From NCBI GenBank assembly GCA_963786225.1, contig CAWAYQ010000016.1:248001-312000 (forward strand): a stretch of DNA of 64,000 nucleotides. The letters are read 5' to 3'. The position numbers were made by a program, and so were the translations under genes. Below the pieces are notes generated by a model. That model had not been told where the DNA came from and did not search any database. It saw only the letters and a program-made list of their open reading frames with translations. This document shows, piece after piece, positions 59,037-64,000 of this stretch. The first letter of the stretch is position 1; each line of letters begins with the position of its first letter. The DNA comes from Flaviflagellibacter sp963786225 (GTDB lineage: Bacteria > Pseudomonadota > Alphaproteobacteria > Rhizobiales > Methylopilaceae).

Positions 59037-60392
59037 TTACGCTGCCTGCCCCGCGGCGGGCGGCGGCACGGCGACACCCTCCGACGTGTACTGGTTCAGC
59101 TTGTTGCGCAGGGTACGGATCGAAATGCCGAGAATGTTCGCGGCGTGCGTCCGGTTGCCGAGACAGTGGTTGAGCGTGTCGATGATCAGCGCGCGTTCGA
59201 CGGCTTCGACGGTGAGTCCAACCAGCGAACGGGTTGCGGCTTCGGCGGCAAGAGCGGCCTGTTGGGCCGGCCCGGCGCTTGCGTCCATGCGGGCGCCGTC
59301 GGGCGCGCGGATCGATTCCACGCCGATTTCCGGGCCCTGGGCGAGCAGGACGGCGCGGTGGATCGTGTTCTCGAGTTCGCGGACGTTTCCGGGGAAACGG
59401 GCGCGCAGCAATTCCTTCGAGGCCTCGGCGGAGAACGGGCGATAGGGGAGCCCATTCGCTTCCGCGAATTTCTTGACGAAATGCTCGGACAGAACAGCGA
59501 TATCCGCCGGCCGCTCGCGCAGCGGCGGAATTTTCAGGTTCATCACATTGAGGCGATAGAGCAGGTCTTCGCGGAACGTGCCCTTTTTCACCTCCTCCGT
59601 GAGATTGCGGTTGGAGGTTGCGAGAATGCGGATGTTGACGGGAACGGGACGCTGGCCGCCCACGCGGTCGATCACGCGCTCCTGGATTGCGCGCAGCAGC
59701 TTGGACTGAAGACGAACGTCCATCTCCGAAATTTCATCGAGCAGCAGCGTGCCGCCGTCCGCTTCCTCGAACTTGCCGATGCGGCGCGCGACGGCGCCCG
59801 TGAACGAGCCCTTTTCGTGGCCGAACAGTTCGGATTCCAGAAGCTGCTCGGGGATCGCCGCGCAGTTGATCGAGATGAAGGGGCGGCCCGCGCGGTTCGA
59901 ACGATTGTGAATGTAGCGCGCCAGCACTTCCTTGCCGGTGCCGCTTTCGCCGGTGATGAGCACCGAGGCGTCGGATTTCGCGATCTGGGCTGCGACATCG
60001 ACGACGGCCTTCATGGCCTCGTCCCTGAACACGATGTCGTGGCGGTCTTCGGCAACGGCCGCGAGAACGGCGGCGATCAGTTCCGGGTCGGGCGGAAGCG
60101 GTATGTACTCTTTCGCGCCGGCATGAATGGCGGCGACGGCGGCCTTCGCGTCGTTGTCGATGCCGCAGGCAACGATCGGGAGGTGGATACGCTCTTCTTC
60201 CAGCATCCGCACGAGATCGCGGATCGGCTGGCCGACATCGACCATCAGAAGATCGGCGCCCCGGCCCGCGCGCAGGACGCGCATGCACTGGTCGACATCC
60301 TCGGCATGAGTGACCTTGGCGCCCCGGTCCATGGCGATCTTGCTCGCCTGCGTGAGCTGGCCCGAAAGCGTTCCGACAATCATGAGCCGCAT
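59037..60392 (-). CDS. flbD: sigma-54-dependent flagellar regulator FlbD
   Basis: The 451-residue protein has a degenerate receiver (residues 1-115), a sigma-54 AAA+ domain (about 125-365) and a Fis-type HTH at the end. Walker A is VLITGESGTGKEVLARYIHN, the sigma-54-contact loop reads GSFTGA (usual GAFTGA), Walker B is GTLLLDEISEMD and the arginine-finger region is FREDLLYRLNVMNLKIPPLR. ATG 60392 has AAGGAG eight bases upstream. In Caulobacter FlbD activates late flagellar promoters and represses fliF. The gene lies directly after fliN in the - strand flagellar operon. Confidence 0.94.
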   Translation of the reverse strand: MRLMIVGTLSGQLTQASKIAMDRGAKVTHAEDVDQCMRVLRAGRGADLLMVDVGQPIRDLVRMLEEERIHLPIVACGIDNDAKAAVAAIHAGAKEYIPLPPDPELIAAVLAAVAEDRHDIVFRDEAMKAVVDVAAQIAKSDASVLITGESGTGKEVLARYIHNRSNRAGRPFISINCAAIPEQLLESELFGHEKGSFTGAVARRIGKFEEADGGTLLLDEISEMDVRLQSKLLRAIQERVIDRVGGQRPVPVNIRILATSNRNLTEEVKKGTFREDLLYRLNVMNLKIPPLRERPADIAVLSEHFVKKFAEANGLPYRPFSAEASKELLRARFPGNVRELENTIHRAVLLAQGPEIGVESIRAPDGARMDASAGPAQQAALAAEAATRSLVGLTVEAVERALIIDTLNHCLGNRTHAANILGISIRTLRNKLNQYTSEGVAVPPPAAGQAA

Positions 60393-60422
60393 GGCCCGCA
60401 CTCCTTAAGTTCGAGCAGCGCC

Positions 60423-60743
60423 TTAGCGTTCGCTCTTGATGATTTCCGTCATGGTCACGCCGAGCTTCTCGTCGACGAGGACGACTTCGCCGCGCGCAAC
60501 GAGCCGGTCGTTCACGTAAATATCGATGGCCTCGCCGACGCGGCGGTCGAGTTCGAGCACCGTCCCGGGCTTGAGGCTCATCAGATCGCCGACTTCGATC
60601 TTGGTGCGGCCGAGCACGGCGGACACCGAGACGGGAACGTCGAACACGGCTTCAAGATCGTTCGCCGATTTCGGGCCATGGTCTTCACGGAGGATGGCGT
60701 CGGGGCCGCTTTGGAGGTTCGGAAGAGGCAGGTCGTCGGTCAT
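60423..60743 (-). CDS. fliN: flagellar motor switch protein FliN
   Basis: The 106-residue protein has the SpoA (FliN/FliM C-terminal) domain: VFDVPVSVSAVLGRTKIEVG, then LMSLKPGTVLELDRRVGEAI and IDIYVNDRLVARGEVVLVDE. The ATG at 60743 overlaps the fliH stop (ATGA) and has GGAGACG upstream. It forms the C-ring base that CheY-P contacts and where export complexes dock through FliH. It is followed after 30 bases by flbD. Confidence 0.95.
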   Translation of the reverse strand: MTDDLPLPNLQSGPDAILREDHGPKSANDLEAVFDVPVSVSAVLGRTKIEVGDLMSLKPGTVLELDRRVGEAIDIYVNDRLVARGEVVLVDEKLGVTMTEIIKSER

Positions 60744-61378
60744 CGTTCGTCTCCTTCGCGGGCCGAAGATTCGACCGAGGCTATGTGATTGTGGATCGTC
60801 TTCTCGATGGCCTGCTCGATTGCCGCGCGCTCGCGTACGACGCCGCCGTCGGCCCATTCGAGGCGGACATCGCCGGGCGCGATTTCGGGTTCGCCGAGAA
60901 TGATGAGCTTGCCGGCAAAGCCGCGATCGGCGGCGAGGGCGCCGAGATGCGCTTTCACTTCCTCGACGAGGCTCTCATGCACGCGGACCGCAACATGCGG
61001 CGCGGTTCGAGCCTCGGTAAAGCATTCGTGCACGGCGCTTTCGATGACGGAAGCGGGATAGCGGTCGATAGCGCGGCCCGCGAGCTTGCGCGCGAGTTCA
61101 AGCGCCAGCTCGATGGCACCGAGTTCCTGCGCCATTGCGCGCGCTTCCGAACGGGCGATTTCGAGCGAGACGTGCACGGCGAGTTTTTCGAGCACGGAAT
61201 TGAGGCGCGCGGGCTGTTCGTCGAGCGCGACATGGCGGCCCTCCGCCGCGCCGGCGGCGAAGGCGCGCTGCTCGCATTCCGAAATCGTCGCGAGGTGCTG
61301 CGTCATCGGCACCATTTCTTCGCTGCGGCGGCGGCCGTCGAAGTCGCGGTCGAAGAGGAAGGGTTTGGCGCCGACCAT
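60740..61378 (-). CDS. fliH: flagellar export regulator FliH
   Basis: The 212-residue protein fits FliH, which controls the FliI ATPase. The N-terminal segment GAKPFLFDRDFD is followed by a helical middle (ECEQRAFAAGAAEGRHVALD, then SLEIARSEARAMAQELGAIE) and a C-terminal beta/alpha domain (VAVRVHESLVEEVKAHLGAL, then LIILGEPEIAPGDVRLEWAD). Conservation in this family is low, so position between fliG and fliN supports the call. Four bases overlap fliN, and its start overlaps the fliG stop by one base. Confidence 0.9.
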   Translation of the reverse strand: MVGAKPFLFDRDFDGRRRSEEMVPMTQHLATISECEQRAFAAGAAEGRHVALDEQPARLNSVLEKLAVHVSLEIARSEARAMAQELGAIELALELARKLAGRAIDRYPASVIESAVHECFTEARTAPHVAVRVHESLVEEVKAHLGALAADRGFAGKLIILGEPEIAPGDVRLEWADGGVVRERAAIEQAIEKTIHNHIASVESSAREGDER

Positions 61379-62406
61379 CAGAACACCAGCTCGTCGTCGC
61401 CGCGGTTCTTGGTGATGAGGATGTCACCCTTGGCGGCAAGGTCTTTCGCGACCGCGACCATGTGCGACTGCGCCTCGTCGACATCGCGCAGGCGTACGGG
61501 CCCCATAGCCTGCATGTCGTCGGTCATCATCTTGCCGGCGCGCTGCGACATATGGCCGAGGAAGAAATCACGCACCGATTGCGTCGCGCCCTTGAGGGCG
61601 ATGGTAAGGCGGTCGCGTGCGACGTTGCGCAGGAGCGTCTGTACGGAGGCCGTGTCGAGACGCATCAGATCGTCGAAGGTGAACATCAGCGCCTTGATGC
61701 GCTCGGCCGAGTCGCGGTTTTCCTCTTCCAGCGCGGTCAGGAAGCGCGTCTCGGTCTGGCGGTCGAACGCGTTGAAGATTTCGGCGATCATCTCATGCGC
61801 GTCCCGACGGCTTGTCTGCGACAGGTTCGACATGAACTCGGTGCGGAGCGTGTCCTCGACGCGTTCGATGATGTCCTTCTGCACGCTTTCGATGGTCAGC
61901 ATGCGCTTGACGACATCGAGCGCGAATTCTTCCGGCAGGATGCCGAGGACGCGTGCGGCATGTTCGGGGCGGATCTTCGACAGCACGACCGCGACGGTCT
62001 GCGGATATTCGTTCTTCAGATAGTTGGCGAGAACCTGTTCCTGAACATTGGACAGCTTCTCCCACATATTGCGGCCGGCGGGGCCGCGAATTTCTTCCAT
62101 GATCTGATTGACGCGATCCTTCGGCAGGAAGCCCGCGAGAATACGTTCGGTGGAATCGAAATTGCCCATCAACGCGCCGGTGGTCGACATCTTCGAGACG
62201 AACTCGACCATCATGTTCTCGACCTGATCGGCGTCGATCGTCCCGAGTGTGGACATTGCGTGCGAGATATCGCGGATCTCGTCGTCGTCGAGCTGCTTCC
62301 AGATCGCGGCGCCGTGTTCCTCGCCCAGAGCGAGCATCAGCATTGCGGAACGGGCGGCGCCGCCGACCGACTTCTTTTGGGGGGTGATATGGGCAGGAAC
62401 GGCCAT
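61378..62406 (-). CDS. fliG: flagellar motor switch protein FliG
   Basis: The 342-residue protein has the three FliG domains: N-terminal FliF-binding (ARSAMLMLALGEEHGAAIWK), middle FliM-binding (NEYPQTVAVVLSKIRPEHAA) and C-terminal stator-contact (MFTFDDLMRLDTASVQTLLR, then DDMQAMGPVRLRDVDEAQ). The EHPQ-type motif reads EYPQ. Charged residues of the torque helix are present. It lies 8 bases after fliF and couples proton flow to rotor torque. Confidence 0.95.
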   Translation of the reverse strand: MAVPAHITPQKKSVGGAARSAMLMLALGEEHGAAIWKQLDDDEIRDISHAMSTLGTIDADQVENMMVEFVSKMSTTGALMGNFDSTERILAGFLPKDRVNQIMEEIRGPAGRNMWEKLSNVQEQVLANYLKNEYPQTVAVVLSKIRPEHAARVLGILPEEFALDVVKRMLTIESVQKDIIERVEDTLRTEFMSNLSQTSRRDAHEMIAEIFNAFDRQTETRFLTALEEENRDSAERIKALMFTFDDLMRLDTASVQTLLRNVARDRLTIALKGATQSVRDFFLGHMSQRAGKMMTDDMQAMGPVRLRDVDEAQSHMVAVAKDLAAKGDILITKNRGDDELVF

Positions 62407-62414
62407 GGGTCAGC

Positions 62415-64000
62415 TCACGCGGGTTCCGCCAGCCACTGGCGGATGATGGAAACGGTTTCGTTCGGATTGCGCGCGGCCAGCTCGCCGACCTTGGTGAGCG
62501 ACTGGGCGTGCACCTTGCCGTTGACCTGGGAGAGTTCGATCATGCGGGCGGTCGGATCGGGGGCGGCGAGAGGAACGGGCTCGTTCGGCGCATTCGCGGA
62601 CGGCGATGCGAGCAGCGAAGACGAAGCGGCACGCTCGGGCGTCAGGATGCGGCGCACGAGCGGGCGGACGACGAGGAGGAGTACGAGCAGTGAGACCACG
62701 CCGAGAACGGCAAGCTCGATCAGCCGCATCAGATCGTCCTTCGTGACATCCAGCATTCCGAGGCCGCTCGCGTCGCTGATGGGCTGCACGCCCGGCGGCT
62801 CGGCGAAGCGCAGGTTCACCACCTCGATCTGGTCGCCGCGCGCCTGATCGAAGCCGATGGCGCTGCGCACGAGAGACGCAATGCGGTCGAGCTCGTCCTG
62901 CGAGCGCGGCGAGTAGGTCACCGAACCGGATTGGTCGTTGGCGTAAATACCGTCGACGAGAACGGCGACGGAGACCTTCTTGAGACGCCCGGCTTCGAGA
63001 ACCTCGGTGCGGGTCGTGCGTGAAATCTCGTAATTGACCGTCTCGTCGGTTTTCGAGGATTTGTCGCGGTTGGCGGTCGCGCCGGCGTTGTTCGCTTGGC
63101 TGTTCGGCAATTGGTTCGCGACAGTGACAGCGTCCGGACCCTCGCGGTTCTCCGCTTCCTCTTCCCGGGTCTGCGTGGAGCGCACGACCCGGCTTTCGGG
63201 ATCGAACATGTCGGCGGTGTTCGTGACCTTGGAATAATCGAAGGCGGCGTTGATTTCGGCACGGGCGCGGCCGGGGCCGACCACGCGTTCGACAATGCCC
63301 TGAACCTGATCCTTCAGCCGCTTTTCGAACGCGGCCTCGCGCTCAAGGGCGCCGGAGGGCAGGGCATCCGGGCCCGTATCGCCGCCGCCGTTCGCGAGAA
63401 GTGTCCCGCTCTCGTCGATGATCGAGATCGCCTGCGGGTCGAGACCCTGCACGGCCGACGCGACGAGATGGATGATGGCGCGGACCTCACCCTGGCCGAG
63501 CGCCCCCGAGACCCGCAACACGATCGAGGCCGTAGGCTTCGGCGCATCGCGCGAAAAGAGAGGGCGTTCCGGTACGACGAGATGGACACGCGCCGCGCTG
63601 ACCCGATTGAGCGAGCGGATCGAACGGGCAAGTTCACCTTCGAGCGCACGCAAACGATTGACGTTCTGCAGGAAGCTCGTGGAGGACAGGCCGTCGCCCT
63701 TGTCGAAGATCTCCCAGCCGACGCCGCCCCCCGAGGGCAGGCCTTGCTCTGCGAGCTTCATGCGGACCTGGGCAACCGCATCGCTCGGCACCAGGATGGT
63801 GGAGCCGTCGCGGTTGGTTTCGTATTTGATGTTCTGGGCTTCGAGTTCCTTGATGACCGCCGAGGCGTCCTGCATCGTGAGATCGGTGAACACCGGCACC
63901 AGGCCGCCGTCCGAAACCCGCGTCGCGACGAAGGCGAAAAAGCCGATCAGGCTGAGCGTTACCGCCAGCATCGCCACGAGACGCGGCGCGCCGAGACCCT
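62415..64000 (-). CDS. fliF: flagellar MS-ring protein FliF (5' end outside window)
   Basis: At least 528 residues are present and the frame stays open to the window edge, where APRLVAMLAVTLSLIGFFAF is the first membrane helix; about 20 residues are missing. Ring-building motifs follow: VSDGGLVPVFTDLTMQDASA, VGWEIFDKGDGLSSTSFLQN, RALEGELARSIRSLNRVSAA and RVHLVVPERPLFSRDAPKPT. The second membrane helix is near residue 455 (VLGVVSLLVLLLVVRPLVRR), and the C-terminal tail binds FliG. GTG 63977 is an internal codon, not the start. It heads the - strand fliFGHN-flbD operon. Confidence 0.95.
   Translation of the reverse strand, partial: GLGAPRLVAMLAVTLSLIGFFAFVATRVSDGGLVPVFTDLTMQDASAVIKELEAQNIKYETNRDGSTILVPSDAVAQVRMKLAEQGLPSGGGVGWEIFDKGDGLSSTSFLQNVNRLRALEGELARSIRSLNRVSAARVHLVVPERPLFSRDAPKPTASIVLRVSGALGQGEVRAIIHLVASAVQGLDPQAISIIDESGTLLANGGGDTGPDALPSGALEREAAFEKRLKDQVQGIVERVVGPGRARAEINAAFDYSKVTNTADMFDPESRVVRSTQTREEEAENREGPDAVTVANQLPNSQANNAGATANRDKSSKTDETVNYEISRTTRTEVLEAGRLKKVSVAVLVDGIYANDQSGSVTYSPRSQDELDRIASLVRSAIGFDQARGDQIEVVNLRFAEPPGVQPISDASGLGMLDVTKDDLMRLIELAVLGVVSLLVLLLVVRPLVRRILTPERAASSSLLASPSANAPNEPVPLAAPDPTARMIELSQVNGKVHAQSLTKVGELAARNPNETVSIIRQWLAEPA

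Overview
The window looks like chromosomal DNA of an alphaproteobacterium of the order Hyphomicrobiales (Rhizobiales). The GC content is high. CtrA, ChpT and FlbD occur together with a Rhizobiales-type flagellar and chemotaxis locus. There are also a DUF1134 protein, an extensin-like protein and many solute-binding-protein transporters. I cannot name the genus.

Layout. 1-57 is the 3' tip of an unknown gene. 124-199 is tRNA-Glu(CUC), followed by a 2.85-kb micro-island that ends at a perfect 50-bp copy of the tRNA 3' part (3006-3055). The island carries a GrpB-like protein, a decayed serine recombinase and an unrecognised 318-residue protein. 3.1-6.7 kb is a TetR-controlled EmrAB-type efflux pair. 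7.6-11.9 kb pairs a formylglycine-generating enzyme with an exported sulfatase and a secreted HAD phosphatase. 12-25 kb is a metabolic region: a PRC-barrel protein, a LysR regulator, a D-threonine-aldolase/D-serine-dehydratase-like PLP enzyme, a DauR/YheO-like regulator, a tripartite tricarboxylate transporter with fused TctA-TctB, RidA, a gamma-glutamyltransferase, an EamA exporter, a second LysR regulator and an aldo/keto reductase. 25.1-29.8 kb holds a gamma-glutamyltransferase tail fragment, an internally deleted amidase, an enolase-superfamily enzyme and a TRAP transporter. A secreted gamma-glutamyltransferase follows.

31.7-41 kb is mostly housekeeping and envelope genes: a cyclic-nucleotide-domain flavoprotein, an AraC regulator, a small lipoprotein and secreted-protein pair, release factor 3, an extensin-like protein, a coiled-coil membrane protein, DUF1134 and CysQ. 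41-48.4 kb is a cell-cycle and chemotaxis block, chpT then cheA(REC)-cheW-cheY-cheB-cheR, convergent with ctrA across a strong bidirectional terminator. 48.7-64 kb is flagellar: fliI-fliJ on the + strand, and flhA, flbD, fliN, fliH, fliG and fliF on the - strand. It is interrupted by a DUF559 gene set in palindromic repeats and by a block with an SbmA/BacA-like transporter, a GGDEF-EAL protein, a formamidase-like protein and a stand-alone Fis-type HTH paralogue of the FlbD C-terminus. fliF runs off the right edge.

How the genes work together. ChpT passes phosphate towards CtrA, which in alphaproteobacteria commonly controls flagellar and chemotaxis genes. FlbD is the sigma-54 activator of late flagellar genes. 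FliF/G/N/H/I/J and FlhA form the rotor, switch and export apparatus steered by the Che proteins. In the metabolic half, transporters sit beside the enzymes that probably use their cargo, and several broken gene copies show past recombination. No CRISPR array, rRNA, prophage or complete insertion sequence was seen. All functional calls come from reading sequence and motifs; no database search was run.
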